Positions 33,036 to 42,531 are shown, counted from the first letter of the stretch. The stretch is 64,000 bases of DNA from Pseudomonas phenolilytica (GCF_021432765.1 NZ_CP058908.1:3806001-3870000), one strand, 5' to 3'. The notes: generated by a model from the letters alone, not told the origin. Translations and numbers: made by a program.

Positions 33036-34052
33036 ATGGACCTTGTCGTTGCCCGTCCCGAAGGCCTGTACTGCCCGCCCGGCGATTTCCATATCGATCC
33101 GTGGCGCCCGGTCGAACGCGCCGTCATCACTCACGCCCACGGCGACCACGCGCGCTGGGGCATGGGCCACTACCTGGCGAGCCAGGACAGCGCCGGCATC
33201 CTGCGCTCGCGCATCGGCGCCGACATGCCACTGCAGACCCTCGCCTACGGCGAAGCGATCGCCCACCACGGCGTCCGGCTGAGCCTGCATCCAGCCGGCC
33301 ACGTGCTCGGCTCGGCGCAGATTCGCCTGGAGTATCGCGGCGAGGTCTGGGTCGCCTCCGGCGACTACAAGGTCGAACCGGACGCCACCTGCGCCGCCTT
33401 CGAGCCGGTGCGCTGCCATACCTTCATCAGCGAATCGACCTTCGGCCTGCCGATTTATCGCTGGCCGGCCCAGACGCAGGTGTTCCGCGAGATCAACGAC
33501 TGGTGGCGCGCCAATGCCGCCGTCGGCCGCACCTCGGTGCTGTTCTGCTACGCCTTCGGCAAGGCCCAGCGCATCCTTCACGGGCTGGACGCCGGCATCG
33601 GCCCGATCGTCGTGCACGGCGCGGTCGAGCCGCTCAACCGGGTCTACCGCCAGGCCGGCGTCGCGCTGCCGGAAACGCTCTACGCCGGCGATCTGCCGCG
33701 CAACGACCCGCGTCTGAAGCAGGCCATCGTCATCGCCCCGCCCTCGGCCGGCGGCAGCACCTGGATGCGCCGTTTCGGCGATTACGCCGACGCCTTCGCC
33801 AGCGGCTGGATGATGCTGCGCGGCACGCGCCGGCGACGCGGCGTGGATCGCGGCTTCGTGCTGTCCGATCACGCCGACTGGCCGGGCCTGCTCTGGGCCA
33901 TCGAGCAGAGCGGCGCCGAGCGGGTGATGGTCACCCACGGCTCGGTCGCCGCGCTGGTGCGCTATCTGCGCGAGGAGCGCGGCCTGGACGCCCAGGCTTT
34001 CGATACCGAGTACGGCGAAGAGGACGATGCCACGCTGCCGGAGGCTGAATGA
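33036..34052 (+). CDS. Ligase-associated MBL-fold DNA exonuclease
   Basis: 338 aa. The metallo-beta-lactamase/beta-CASP signature HAHGDHARWG sits at residues 33-42, with LHPAGHVLGSAQIRL, VASGDYK and the C-terminal GFVLSDHADWPGLL. Enzymes of this family are manganese-dependent DNA nucleases found with an ATP-dependent ligase and an Lhr-type helicase in one operon. Here the next gene is that ligase, overlapping by 4 nt (34049-34052). No clear Shine-Dalgarno precedes ATG 33036. The 112-bp gap upstream has no T-rich terminator, so read-through from the preceding gene is possible. Confidence 0.93.
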   Translation: MDLVVARPEGLYCPPGDFHIDPWRPVERAVITHAHGDHARWGMGHYLASQDSAGILRSRIGADMPLQTLAYGEAIAHHGVRLSLHPAGHVLGSAQIRLEYRGEVWVASGDYKVEPDATCAAFEPVRCHTFISESTFGLPIYRWPAQTQVFREINDWWRANAAVGRTSVLFCYAFGKAQRILHGLDAGIGPIVVHGAVEPLNRVYRQAGVALPETLYAGDLPRNDPRLKQAIVIAPPSAGGSTWMRRFGDYADAFASGWMMLRGTRRRRGVDRGFVLSDHADWPGLLWAIEQSGAERVMVTHGSVAALVRYLREERGLDAQAFDTEYGEEDDATLPEAE

Positions 34053-35740
34053 AAGCCTTCGCCGATCTCTACGCCCGCCTCGACGCCACCACCTCGAGCA
34101 ACGCCAAACTGGCGGCGATGCGCGACTACTTTCGCGAGGCGCCGGCCGAGGACGCCGCCTGGGCGGTGTATTTCCTCGCCGGTGGCCGTCCCCGACAACT
34201 GGTGCCGACGCGGCTGCTGCGCGAAACGGCGATGCGCACCGCCGCGCTGCCGGAATGGCTGTTCGAGGAAAGCTACCAGGCAGTCGGCGACCTGGCCGAA
34301 ACCATCTCGCTGCTGATGCCCGAGGCCGAACACTGCAGCGATGCCGGTCTGGCGCAATGGATGCAGGAGCGTCTGCTGCCGCTGCGCGGATTGCCGCCCG
34401 AGGAACTAGCCGCGCGGCTGCCGGTGTTCTGGGGGCAGCTGGACCGACGCAGCCTGCTGGTCTGCATCAAGCTGATCACCGGCGCCTTTCGCGTCGGCGT
34501 GTCGAAACTGCTGGTCACCCGCGCGCTGGCGTCGCTCGCCGACCTTGACCCCAAGCGGGTGGCGCAGCGGCTGGTGGGCTACACCGACCTGTCGCACCAT
34601 CCCAGCGCCGAGCGCTACCGCGCGCTGATCGCTGCCGAATCCGACGACGAGCACGCGCAACGCGGCGGACAACCCTACCCGTTCTTCCTCGCGCACCCGC
34701 TGCAGGCAGATGTCGCGCGCTTCGACGAACTGCTCGGGCCACCGGACCACTGGCACATCGAGTGGAAGTGGGACGGCATCCGCGCCCAGCTGGTCAAGCG
34801 CGACGGGCTGATCTGGATCTGGTCGCGCGGCGAAGAGCTGGTCAGCGAGCGCTTCCCGGAACTCTGCGCGCTGGCCAACTGCCTGCCGGACGGCACGGTG
34901 CTCGATGGCGAGATCGTGGTCTGGAAGCCGGACGATGCCCTGCGCCACGTGCCACTCGATGCGACACACGAGTCGACGACGTTCGGCGTGCAGCCGTTCG
35001 CCCTGCTGCAACAGCGCATCGGCCGCAAGAACCTCACCGCCAAGGTGCTCGACGCCGCGCCGGTGGTCGTGCTGGCCTACGACCTGCTCGAATGGCAGGG
35101 CATGGACTGGCGCCAGCGACCGCTCGCCGAGCGCCGCCAGCAGCTCGAAACGCTGCTCGAACAGTGCCGCCATCCGGCACTGCTGGCCTCGCCGCGGGTG
35201 CGCGGCGCGGACTGGCCGGCGATCGCCCGCCAACGCGAGCGCTCCCGCGCGCTCGGCGTCGAGGGCATGATGCTCAAGGCCCGCGCCGGGCAATACGGCG
35301 TCGGCCGCACCCGCGATGTCGGCCTGTGGTGGAAGTGGAAGATCGATCCCTATGCGATCGACGCCGTGCTGATCTACGCCCAACGCGGCCACGGCCGGCG
35401 CGCCAGCCTCTATACCGACTTCACTTTCGCCGTCTGGGACGGCGAGCCGGGCGATCCCGAGCGCAAGCTGGTGCCCTTCGCCAAGGCCTACTCGGGGCTG
35501 ACCGACGAAGAAATGCGCCAGGTCGACGCCATCGTGCGCCGGACCACGGTGGAGAAATTCGGCCCGGTACGCTCGGTGACGCCGACGCTGGTGTTCGAGC
35601 TGGGCTTCGAGGGCATCGCCGCCAGCAGCCGGCACAAGAGCGGCATCGCCGTGCGCTTCCCGCGCATGCTGCGCTGGCGCCACGACAAGCCCGTGGACGA
35701 GGCCGATACCCTGGCGACGCTTAAGGCCCTGCTGCCATGA
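34049..35740 (+). CDS. ATP-dependent DNA ligase of the Lhr/exonuclease cassette
   Basis: 563 aa. The N-terminal DNA-binding region (through about residue 200) precedes the nucleotidyltransferase core. Motif I is [11 protein letters not shown] with Lys240 as the AMP-accepting residue, motif III is [10 protein letters not shown], motif IV is [15 protein letters not shown], and motif V is WWKWKIDPY. The OB-fold follows ([20 protein letters not shown]). It seals nicks in DNA with ATP rather than NAD+. It overlaps the exonuclease gene by 4 nt and is followed by the helicase after 37 bp. Confidence 0.95.
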   Translation: MKAFADLYARLDATTSSNAKLAAMRDYFREAPAEDAAWAVYFLAGGRPRQLVPTRLLRETAMRTAALPEWLFEESYQAVGDLAETISLLMPEAEHCSDAGLAQWMQERLLPLRGLPPEELAARLPVFWGQLDRRSLLVCIKLITGAFRVGVSKLLVTRALASLADLDPKRVAQRLVGYTDLSHHPSAERYRALIAAESDDEHAQRGGQPYPFFLAHPLQADVARFDELLGPPDHWHIEWKWDGIRAQLVKRDGLIWIWSRGEELVSERFPELCALANCLPDGTVLDGEIVVWKPDDALRHVPLDATHESTTFGVQPFALLQQRIGRKNLTAKVLDAAPVVVLAYDLLEWQGMDWRQRPLAERRQQLETLLEQCRHPALLASPRVRGADWPAIARQRERSRALGVEGMMLKARAGQYGVGRTRDVGLWWKWKIDPYAIDAVLIYAQRGHGRRASLYTDFTFAVWDGEPGDPERKLVPFAKAYSGLTDEEMRQVDAIVRRTTVEKFGPVRSVTPTLVFELGFEGIAASSRHKSGIAVRFPRMLRWRHDKPVDEADTLATLKALLP

Positions 35741-35777
35741 GCGGGCCGACGCCCGAACACACGCACGAGGCGCACGC

Positions 35778-38336
35778 ATGAGCCTTGCCGAACGCTGGTT
35801 CGCCGCGCGCGGCTGGCAGCCCTTCACCTTCCAGCACGAGGTCTGGCAAGCGGTGCGCGACGGCGAATCCGGGCTGCTGCACGCGACCACTGGCTCGGGC
35901 AAGACCTACGCGGTGTGGCTGGCCGCGCTGGAGCGCTTCGCCCAGCAGATGCCTCGCTCAGGCCAGCCGGCCCCGCTCAGCCTGCTGTGGATAACCCCCA
36001 TGCGTGCGCTGGCGGCCGATACCGCCCGCGCGCTGCGAGCGCCGCTCGACGAACTCGGCATCGCCTGGAGTATCGGCCTGCGCACCGGCGACACCGGCAG
36101 TGCCGAACGCGCGCGCCAGGGCCGGCGGCTGCCGAGCGCGCTGGTCACCACGCCCGAAAGCCTGACCCTGCTGCTGACCCGTGCCGATGCCCGCCAGGCC
36201 TTTGCCGGGCTGCAGATGCTGGTCGTCGACGAATGGCACGAGCTGCTCGGCAACAAGCGTGGCGTGCAGCTGCAACTGGCGCTGGCACGCCTGCGCCGGT
36301 GGCAGCCGCGGCTGATCGTCTGGGGCCTGTCGGCGACGCTCGGCAATCTGCCCGAGGCGCTGCAGGTGCTGTTGCACCCGGGCCGCGGCCGGCTGGTCCA
36401 GGGACGCATCGACAAGCCGCTGCTGGTCGACAGCCTGCTGCCCGAGAGCATCGAGCGCTTCCCCTGGGCCGGGCATCTGGGCCTGCGCATGCTGACGCAG
36501 GTGGTCGGGGAGATCGACGCGGCGTCCACCACCCTGGTGTTCACCAACACCCGCTCGCAGGCCGAGCGCTGGTATCAGGCGCTGCTCGACGCCCGTCCGG
36601 ACTGGGCCGGGCTGATCGCCCTGCATCACGGTTCGCTGGCGCGCGAGGTGCGCGACTGGGTCGAACAAGGGCTCAAGCAGGGCGCGCTGAAGGCCGTGGT
36701 GTGCACCTCCAGCCTGGACCTGGGCGTCGACTTTCTGCCGGTCGAACGGGTGCTGCAGATCGGCTCGCCGAAAGGCGTGGCGCGCCTGCTGCAGCGCGCC
36801 GGGCGCTCCGGCCACGCGCCCGGCCGCACCTCGCGGGTGACACTGGTGCCGACCCACAGTCTTGAGGTGCTCGAAGCCGCCGCCGCGCAGCAGGCGATTG
36901 CCGAACGCCGTATCGAGGCCCGCAGCGCGCCGCAACGCCCGCTCGACGTGCTGGTGCAGCATCTGGTCAGCATGGCGCTGGCCGGCGGCTTCCGTCCCGA
37001 CGAACTGTTCGCTGAAGTCCGCCAGACCTGGTCCTATCGCGAACTGGACGAGGCGCACTGGCAATGGGCGCTGGCCTTCGTGCGGCATGGCGGCCATTCG
37101 CTGACCGCCTACCCCGACTACCAGCGCGTCGAGCCGGATGACTCGGGGCTGTGGAAGGTGCCGAGCCGACGCGTCGCGCTGCGTCATCGGATGAGCATCG
37201 GCACCATCGTCAGCGACGCCAGCCTGACGGTGAAGTTCTGGGCCAGAGGCGGCAGCGGCCGCTCGCTGGGCAGCATCGAGGAAGGCTTCATCGCCCGTCT
37301 GCGCCCCGGCGACTGCTTCCTCTTCGCCGGACGCCTGCTGGAATTGGTGCGGGTGGAGAACATGACCGTCTACGTCAGCCGCGCCACCGGCAGGAAGGCC
37401 GCCGTGCCACGCTGGAACGGCGGGCGCATGCCGCTTTCCAGCGAGCTGGCCGACGCGGTGGTCGAACAGCTGGACGCCGCCGCGCGCGGCGAATTCGATG
37501 GCGCCGAGATGCGCTTGCTGCAGCCGCTGCTGCAGGTGCAGATGGCCTGGTCGGCGCTGCCGCGCAGCGAAACGCTGTTGGCCGAACTGCTGCGCTCGCG
37601 CGAGGGCTGGCACCTGTTCCTCTACCCGTTCGCCGGGCGCCACGTGCATCTGGGGCTGGCCAGCTTGCTCGCCTGGCGCATGGCCCGCCACCAGCCGCTG
37701 ACCTTTTCCATCGCGGTGAACGATTACGGGCTGGAACTGCTCTCGGCCAGCGAACCGCACTGGGCGAGCCAGTTGACGCCGCACCTGTTCGACAGCCGCG
37801 ACCTGCTGCACGACGTGCTCGCCAGCCTCAACGCCGGCGAGCTGGCGCGGCGGCGCTTTCGCGAGATCGCGCGGATCGCCGGGCTGGTATTTTCCGGCTA
37901 TCCCGGCGCGCAGAAGAGCGCACGCCAGCTGCAGGCCTCCAGCGGTCTGTTCTTCGACGTGTTCCGCCAGTACGACCCGGACAATCTGCTGCTCGGCCAG
38001 GCCGAGGAGGAAGTGCTGCGCCAGGAGCTGGACGTCGAGCGGCTGGAGCAGACGCTGCGCCGCCTGCAGGCGCGCCGTCTGGACCTGCGCCAACTGCAGC
38101 GGCCGACGCCGCTGGCCTTCCCGCTGCTGGTGGAGCGTTTCCGCGAAAGCATGAGTTCGGAGAAGCTGGCCGACCGCATCCGCCGCATGGTCACCGAACT
38201 GGACCAGGCCGCCGGCCCCGGCGGCTATCAGGGCGATGCGGCGGTCATGCCGGCCGTGGAGCGCGAAATGCCCCGGCCACGCACGCCACGCGCGCGCAAG
38301 GACGGCACGCCCAACCGGCGCAAGCGCGCGCCATGA
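35778..38336 (+). CDS. Lhr-Core type DEXH-box DNA helicase
   Basis: 852 aa. Walker A is [14 protein letters not shown] near residues 36-49, the Walker B/DEXH box is [14 protein letters not shown] near 150, and the motif VI region is [15 protein letters not shown]. It ends with the Lhr-specific winged helix and C-terminal domain, and a short basic tail ([18 protein letters not shown]). Lhr-Core enzymes are ATP-driven 3'-5' translocases that unwind DNA:RNA hybrids. The neighbours (exonuclease, ligase, PdeM) fit a strand-repair pathway for RNA-containing or damaged DNA ends. Confidence 0.95.
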   Translation: MSLAERWFAARGWQPFTFQHEVWQAVRDGESGLLHATTGSGKTYAVWLAALERFAQQMPRSGQPAPLSLLWITPMRALAADTARALRAPLDELGIAWSIGLRTGDTGSAERARQGRRLPSALVTTPESLTLLLTRADARQAFAGLQMLVVDEWHELLGNKRGVQLQLALARLRRWQPRLIVWGLSATLGNLPEALQVLLHPGRGRLVQGRIDKPLLVDSLLPESIERFPWAGHLGLRMLTQVVGEIDAASTTLVFTNTRSQAERWYQALLDARPDWAGLIALHHGSLAREVRDWVEQGLKQGALKAVVCTSSLDLGVDFLPVERVLQIGSPKGVARLLQRAGRSGHAPGRTSRVTLVPTHSLEVLEAAAAQQAIAERRIEARSAPQRPLDVLVQHLVSMALAGGFRPDELFAEVRQTWSYRELDEAHWQWALAFVRHGGHSLTAYPDYQRVEPDDSGLWKVPSRRVALRHRMSIGTIVSDASLTVKFWARGGSGRSLGSIEEGFIARLRPGDCFLFAGRLLELVRVENMTVYVSRATGRKAAVPRWNGGRMPLSSELADAVVEQLDAAARGEFDGAEMRLLQPLLQVQMAWSALPRSETLLAELLRSREGWHLFLYPFAGRHVHLGLASLLAWRMARHQPLTFSIAVNDYGLELLSASEPHWASQLTPHLFDSRDLLHDVLASLNAGELARRRFREIARIAGLVFSGYPGAQKSARQLQASSGLFFDVFRQYDPDNLLLGQAEEEVLRQELDVERLEQTLRRLQARRLDLRQLQRPTPLAFPLLVERFRESMSSEKLADRIRRMVTELDQAAGPGGYQGDAAVMPAVEREMPRPRTPRARKDGTPNRRKRAP

Positions 38337-38355
38337 CCCGTACAGGGCAGCGTCG

Positions 38356-39012
38356 ATGACCGCCTGCCTGCCCATCGAGCTGGCCGGCAGCACGCTCTGG
38401 CTGCTGGCGGACAAGGCCATCTACTGGCCGGCGCAACAGGCGCTGCTGGTCGCCGATGTGCATTTCGGCAAGGCCGCCGCCTATCGTCGGCTCGGCCAGC
38501 CGGTGCCGCGCGGCACCACCGCCACCAACCTGCAGACGCTCGACAGGCTGCTGGCGCACTACGCCTGCCGCCAGCTGATCTTCCTCGGCGACTTCCTCCA
38601 TGCGCCCGAAGCGCATGCGCCCGCCACCCTCGCGCGGCTGGCCGAATGGCGCGTCCGCCACGCGCAGCTGGCCGTGACGCTGATCCGCGGCAACCACGAC
38701 CAGCGCGCCGGCGATCCGCCGCTCGAGCTGGGCATCGAGGTGGTGGGCGAACCGCTGCTGCTCGGGCCGTTCGCGCTGCAGCACGAACCCAGGCCCCATC
38801 CCACTCATCACGTGCTCGCCGGCCACGTGCATCCGGCATTCGTCCTGCGCGGCCGCGGTCGCCAGCGGTTGCGCCTGCCATGCTTCTGCCTCGGCGAACG
38901 GATCAGTCTGCTGCCGGCCTTCGGCAGTTTCACCGGCGCGACCGAGATCGGCGCCGAAGCGAGCCGGCGCCTGTTTCTGATCGGGGATGGGGAAGTCTGG
39001 CCGCTGGCCTGA
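38356..39012 (+). CDS. pdeM: Ligase-associated endonuclease PdeM (calcineurin-like phosphoesterase)
   Basis: 218 aa. The metallophosphoesterase set is intact: VADVHFGKA (Asp34, His36), IFLGDFLHAP, IRGNHDQRAG, and LAGHVHPAF. The family is a manganese-dependent DNA nuclease found as the last member of the Lhr/ligase cassette. ATG 38356 gives the family-like N-terminus. Its TGA (39010-39012) is directly next to the stop codon of the convergent 77-aa gene, and both lie in a perfect palindrome. Confidence 0.92.
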   Translation: MTACLPIELAGSTLWLLADKAIYWPAQQALLVADVHFGKAAAYRRLGQPVPRGTTATNLQTLDRLLAHYACRQLIFLGDFLHAPEAHAPATLARLAEWRVRHAQLAVTLIRGNHDQRAGDPPLELGIEVVGEPLLLGPFALQHEPRPHPTHHVLAGHVHPAFVLRGRGRQRLRLPCFCLGERISLLPAFGSFTGATEIGAEASRRLFLIGDGEVWPLA

Positions 39013-39019
39013 TCAGGCC
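39006..39019. repeat. 14-bp palindrome over convergent stop codons
   Basis: GGCCTGATCAGGCC is a perfect self-complementary palindrome. Its central TGATCA supplies the TGA of pdeM on the plus strand and the TGA of the 77-aa gene on the minus strand. It could form a small hairpin in either transcript or be chance in GC-rich codons. Confidence 0.6.
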
Positions 39020-39246
39020 TCGGAAATACCGGTGACGGTTATGCCGTAACGCTCGGCGAGCCGCGTGGCCGGCGTGCTTTCCATGTCCGGGTCATGTTCG
39101 TGCTCGATTTCCTCGCCGGCATACTCCTGCTCGGCCTTGCGCGTGACCAGCTCGACGGCCTCGTCGATATCCGGTTGGTGCGCTGATTCGATCTTCAGCG
39201 TCGATGTGTTGCCATCTTTGTTGTAGGCAATGATCCAGGTTGTCAT
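39013..39246 (-). CDS. Small acidic hypothetical protein
   Basis: 77 aa, no family recognised. The N-terminus MTTWIIAYNKDGNTSTLK looks like a short beta strand pair, followed by an acidic stretch (EYAGEEIEHEHDPDMEST) and a final helix (PATRLAERYGITVTGISEA). No membrane helix, signal or catalytic motif is seen. A predicted AlgU-type promoter lies about 70 nt upstream, suggesting envelope- or osmotic-stress expression. It converges on pdeM with no spacer. Confidence 0.75.
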   Translation of the reverse strand: MTTWIIAYNKDGNTSTLKIESAHQPDIDEAVELVTRKAEQEYAGEEIEHEHDPDMESTPATRLAERYGITVTGISEA

Positions 39247-39312
39247 TTGGCAGCCCCTCGTTCTAGTTCAAAGCCAGGCCGGCAGCAGACGCCACCAATC
39301 CCAGTGTATGCC

Positions 39313-39340
39313 TTAGAGGCGAAAGCCACCGGGCAAGTTC
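39313..39340 (-). promoter_or_regulatory. Predicted AlgU (extracytoplasmic sigma) promoter of the 77-aa gene
   Basis: On the minus strand GAACTT (39335-39340) is followed after exactly 17 bp by TCTAA (39313-39317). The consensus for AlgU-type promoters is GAACTT, 16-17 bp, TCtgA. It points into the 77-aa gene, whose ATG is 67 nt downstream of the -10. A TACACT sigma70-like hexamer overlaps nearby but has no matching -35. Confidence 0.55.
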
Positions 39341-39432
39341 GTTCGAGACATGTCAGTCGCGCCGATCAGATGCCCTGGCACGGGCGTTCACGCGGGCTAG
39401 TCTGTCCATGAGGATCCCCGCAGGAGTCACCC

Positions 39433-40770
39433 ATGCGCGCCGCCCTTCCCCGCGCCGCCGACTACGACGAAGAGCAGCTGGTCGAACTGCTGCGCCGGCA
39501 CGTACAACCGTTGCCGGACCTCGACGACCCTGCCTTCGCCGACGCCTTCGAGCGCTTCGCCGATGCCCGCGTGGTGCTGATCGGCGAAGCCAGCCACGGC
39601 ACCTCCGAGTTCTACCGTGCGCGGGCGGCCATCACCCGTCGGCTGATCGAGCGCCACGGTTTCTCCATCGTCGCCGTCGAAGCCGACTGGCCGGACGCTG
39701 CCTGGATCGATCGCCACGTGCGCCAGCAGCAGCCCGCCGCCTGGGTGGAAGACGCCTTCAAGCGCTTTCCGACCTGGATGTGGCGCAATCGTGAGGTCGC
39801 GGCGTTCACCCGCTGGCTGCGCCAGCACAACGACCGCCTGCCGGCCGAGCAGCGCGTGGAGTTTCGCGGCCTGGACGTATACAGCCTGGGCACCTCGATT
39901 GCTGAGGTGCTGCACTATCTCGATCAGATCGACCCGTCCGCCGCCGGCGCGGCACGCCAGCGTTACGGCTGCCTGAGTCCGTGGCACGACGAACCGGCCG
40001 CCTACGGCCAGCATGTGCTGCTGGGTGAACCGTCTTGTGAGGAGGCGGTGGTCGCGCAGCTGCGTGCACTGCTGGAGCGCCGCCTGGAGTACGCCGCACG
40101 CGACGGCGAGCGCTTCTTCGATGCGGCGCGCAACGCCCATGTCGTGCTCGCCGCCGAGCAGTACTACCGCGCCATGTATCGCCGTTCCAGCGAATCCTGG
40201 AACCTGCGCGACCGGCACATGTTCGACACCCTGCGCGCGCTGCTGGAGCATCGCGGGTCGCATGCCCGCGCGGTGGTATGGGCACACAACTCGCACATCG
40301 GCAACGCGGCGGCGACGTCGATGGGCTGGGACGGCGAATTCAACATCGGCGAGCTGTGTCGCACCGCGCTCGGCCGCGATGCGGTGCTGATCGGCATGGC
40401 CACCGATCGCGGCAGCGTGGCCGCCGCAGACAACTGGGATGAGCCGATGCAGATCATGGAGGTGCTACCGTCGCGGCCGGACAGCTGGGAGCAGCTGTTT
40501 CTGCGTGCCGGGCACGGAGCGTCGCTCACCGAGTGGCGCAGCGAAGCACACGGCAAGCTGCGCCAGGCGTTGGCCCAACCGCGCTTGGAGCGTGCCATCG
40601 GGGTGGTCTACCGGCCGCGGACCGAGCGTCAGAGCCACTATTTCCGTGCGGTGCTCGCCGAACAGTTCGATGCGCTGGTCTGGTTCGAGCAGACCAGCGC
40701 GGTGACGCCGGTCGGTCCGCGCCGATTCGACGACGCGGCCGTGCCGGATACCTATCCGTTCGGCGAGTGA
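39433..40770 (+). CDS. Erythromycin esterase-family hydrolase
   Basis: 445 aa. The conserved segments of the EreA/EreB-like superfamily are present: LIGEASHGTSEFYRARA, VAVEADWPDA, RGLDVYSLG, and VVWAHNSHIGNA. The Glu and His in these motifs are the active-site residues of macrolide-opening esterases. Chromosomal members in environmental bacteria (succinoglycan-biosynthesis-protein-like) have unclear substrates, so macrolide resistance should not be assumed. It starts at ATG 39433 with CAGGAG upstream at 8-nt spacing. Confidence 0.9.
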   Translation: MRAALPRAADYDEEQLVELLRRHVQPLPDLDDPAFADAFERFADARVVLIGEASHGTSEFYRARAAITRRLIERHGFSIVAVEADWPDAAWIDRHVRQQQPAAWVEDAFKRFPTWMWRNREVAAFTRWLRQHNDRLPAEQRVEFRGLDVYSLGTSIAEVLHYLDQIDPSAAGAARQRYGCLSPWHDEPAAYGQHVLLGEPSCEEAVVAQLRALLERRLEYAARDGERFFDAARNAHVVLAAEQYYRAMYRRSSESWNLRDRHMFDTLRALLEHRGSHARAVVWAHNSHIGNAAATSMGWDGEFNIGELCRTALGRDAVLIGMATDRGSVAAADNWDEPMQIMEVLPSRPDSWEQLFLRAGHGASLTEWRSEAHGKLRQALAQPRLERAIGVVYRPRTERQSHYFRAVLAEQFDALVWFEQTSAVTPVGPRRFDDAAVPDTYPFGE

Positions 40771-40790
40771 AAAACGCGCGCCCGGCGCGC
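40770..40790 (-). terminator. Terminator of the 53-aa gene
   Basis: On the minus strand a 6-bp GC stem (GCGCGC, 40776-40781 with 40785-40790) with a CCG loop starts immediately after the stop codon at 40791-40793 and runs into five T (complement of A 40770-40774). It is short, but well placed, and supports the small gene as a real transcription unit. Confidence 0.7.
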
Positions 40791-40952
40791 TCAGGCGACC
40801 GGTGCGGGTGGCGGCTGATCGGGAATGGTCGGTTCGCCCGGCTCGCCCGGTTGCACCGGCACGCCAGGCTCCTCGGGATCGCCCGGCACACCGCCGGCCC
40901 GCCAGTATTGCGCCTCACCGTTGCCCATGGTCCGAATCGCTGCGCCAGTCAT
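40791..40952 (-). CDS. Small Pro-rich XXP-repeat protein
   Basis: 53 aa from ATG 40952. After MTGAAIRTMGNGEAQYWRAG the sequence falls into triplets with Pro at every third position (GVP GDP EEP GVP VQP GEP GEP TIP DQP), as in collagen-like or polyproline-II segments. A GGAGGG ribosome binding site 7 nt before ATG 40952 supports this start over an in-frame GTG at 40994. A terminator directly follows. No known function. Confidence 0.72.
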   Translation of the reverse strand: MTGAAIRTMGNGEAQYWRAGGVPGDPEEPGVPVQPGEPGEPTIPDQPPPAPVA

Positions 40953-41052
40953 GCCGCTGCCCTCCACAACGCGGGCACCCGGAATTGGGTGCACCCGGAC
41001 TGTAGAGGCCGGGCGCGGCAGTTCTATCCCGCCATCGGTCGGAACCGTGGGC

Positions 41053-41592
41053 TTACCACATCAGGTCGTCGGGGATCTGGTAGGCGGCGTAAGGATCGTC
41101 GGCATCCGGCGCTTCGGTCTGCACGTTGAGCTGCACGATGCGCCGCGGGTCGCGCTCCTGGATCTTCAGCGCGGCCTCGCGCGGAATCACTTCGTAGCCG
41201 CCGCCGTGGCGGACGATCGCCAGCGAGCCGCTGGCCAGCTTGTCGCGCATCAGCTTGTTGACCGACAGGCGCTTGACCTTCTTGTCGTCGACGAAGTTGT
41301 AGTAATCCTCGGTGGTCAGCTTCGGCAGGCGGCTGGTCTCAATCAGCTGCTTGATCTGCGCGGTACGGGCCTTCTGCTCGGCTTTCTCCTGCTGCTGACG
41401 GTTGAGTTCCTGATCGCGGGCAATCTTCTCGGCCTGCGCCTGCAGGGCCGCCTGGCGCTGGGAATCGTCCTTCTCGATCTGCCCCTTCTTCTCCAGGCGC
41501 TGCTGCTTCTGCTTCTGCTTGACGGCCTGCTTGGCCTGCTTTTCGTTGACCAGCCCGGCTTTGAGCAGCTGGTCGCGAAGGGAAAGACTCAT
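41053..41592 (-). CDS. DUF2058 (YaiL-family) protein
   Basis: 179 aa. The N-terminus MSLSLRDQLLKAGLVNEKQAKQ is the family signature. A long Lys/Gln/Glu-rich helix, likely coiled coil, covers about residues 20-75. The C-terminal part has LTTEDYYNFVDDKKVKRL and LAIVRHGGGYEVIPREAALKI. It is a cytoplasmic protein with unknown role, often called a nucleoprotein/polynucleotide-associated protein in Pseudomonas. It lies downstream of mazG (108 bp away) on the same strand. Confidence 0.92.
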   Translation of the reverse strand: MSLSLRDQLLKAGLVNEKQAKQAVKQKQKQQRLEKKGQIEKDDSQRQAALQAQAEKIARDQELNRQQQEKAEQKARTAQIKQLIETSRLPKLTTEDYYNFVDDKKVKRLSVNKLMRDKLASGSLAIVRHGGGYEVIPREAALKIQERDPRRIVQLNVQTEAPDADDPYAAYQIPDDLMW

Positions 41593-41626
41593 GTTTCGGC
41601 TCGTCTGTGGTCATTCAAGTGGGCGC

Positions 41627-41650
41627 GCGGATCGCTCGATGGCGATCCGC
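41627..41650 (-). other. Hairpin between mazG and the DUF2058 gene
   Basis: A perfect 9-bp inverted repeat (GCGGATCGC / GCGATCCGC) with a 6-nt loop lies in the 108-bp gap. No T-run follows on the minus strand, so it may be an RNA-processing or attenuation hairpin rather than a full terminator. Confidence 0.45.
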
Positions 41651-41700
41651 CGCGCGGGATTGTGGTGGAGGTGAAAGCGACTCCACCGTGCGTACCGTCA

Positions 41701-42531
41701 TCAGCCGCAGGCAGGCGACTGCTCGGCCCGCTTGGCTGCATCCCAGAGCGCATCCAGCTCTTGGAGGGTGCAATTCTCGATGGGTCGCCCCGCCTGCCGC
41801 AAGGCCTGCTCGATGAAGCGGAAACGCCGCTCGAACTTGCCGTTGGCGCCACGCAGGGCATTTTCCGGGTCCACCTTGAGGTGGCGCGCCAGATTGACGA
41901 CGACGAACAGCAGGTCGCCCAGCTCCTCGGCGACGGCCTGGGCGTCGTTCTCGCTCATTGCCACCAGTACTTCGTCGAGTTCCTCGCGCACCTTGTCGAC
42001 CACCGGCAGCGCTTCCGGCCAGTCGAAGCCGACCTGCGCGGCGCGCTTCTGCAGCTTGGCCGCGCGGCTCAGCGCCGGCAATGCGGCGGGCACGTCGTCG
42101 AGCAGCGACAGCTGTTCCGGCGCGGCGGCCTTCTCGGCGCGCTCCTCGGCCTTGATCTCCTCCCAGCGCTGCTTGATCGCGGCCTCGTCGAGGCGCGGCA
42201 GCTCGGGCGAACCGTACAGATCGCCATCGGGAAACACATGCGGATGGCGGCGCAGCAGCTTGCGGGTGATCGCATCGACCACCGTGGCGAAGTCGAAGCG
42301 CCCCTCCTCCCGTGCCAGCTGGCTGTAGTAGACAACCTGGAACAGCAGATCGCCCAGCTCGCCGGGCAGATGGTCGAAATCGCCGCTCTCGATGGCATCG
42401 GCCACTTCGTAGGCCTCTTCCAGCGTATGCGGCACGATGCTGGCGTAGTTCTGCTGCAAGTCCCAGGGGCAGCCATGCTGTGGGTCGCGCAGACGGGCCA
42501 TCAGGTGCAGCAGGTCGGGGAGTTGGTACAT
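41701..42531 (-). CDS. mazG: Nucleoside triphosphate pyrophosphohydrolase MazG
   Basis: 276 aa with two MazG domains. The N-terminal copy has LPGELGDLLFQVVYYSQLARE and the C-terminal copy EELGDLLFVVVNLARHLKVD, each with the Glu/Asp cluster that binds Mg. It hydrolyses NTPs and dNTPs to monophosphate and pyrophosphate, and in E. coli MazG is linked to relA and lowers ppGpp. It is the gene after relA on the same strand. Confidence 0.97.
   Translation of the reverse strand: MYQLPDLLHLMARLRDPQHGCPWDLQQNYASIVPHTLEEAYEVADAIESGDFDHLPGELGDLLFQVVYYSQLAREEGRFDFATVVDAITRKLLRRHPHVFPDGDLYGSPELPRLDEAAIKQRWEEIKAEERAEKAAAPEQLSLLDDVPAALPALSRAAKLQKRAAQVGFDWPEALPVVDKVREELDEVLVAMSENDAQAVAEELGDLLFVVVNLARHLKVDPENALRGANGKFERRFRFIEQALRQAGRPIENCTLQELDALWDAAKRAEQSPACG

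Noticed and set aside
35958..38420. 820-codon minus-strand frame opposite the Lhr helicase
   Set aside because: It is antisense to a gene with intact helicase motifs, has low-complexity composition, and has no ribosome binding site support.
39433..40770. Macrolide resistance from the erythromycin esterase-like gene
   Set aside because: The superfamily is broad and many chromosomal members have no macrolide activity; the motif set does not settle substrate. No mobile element is near.
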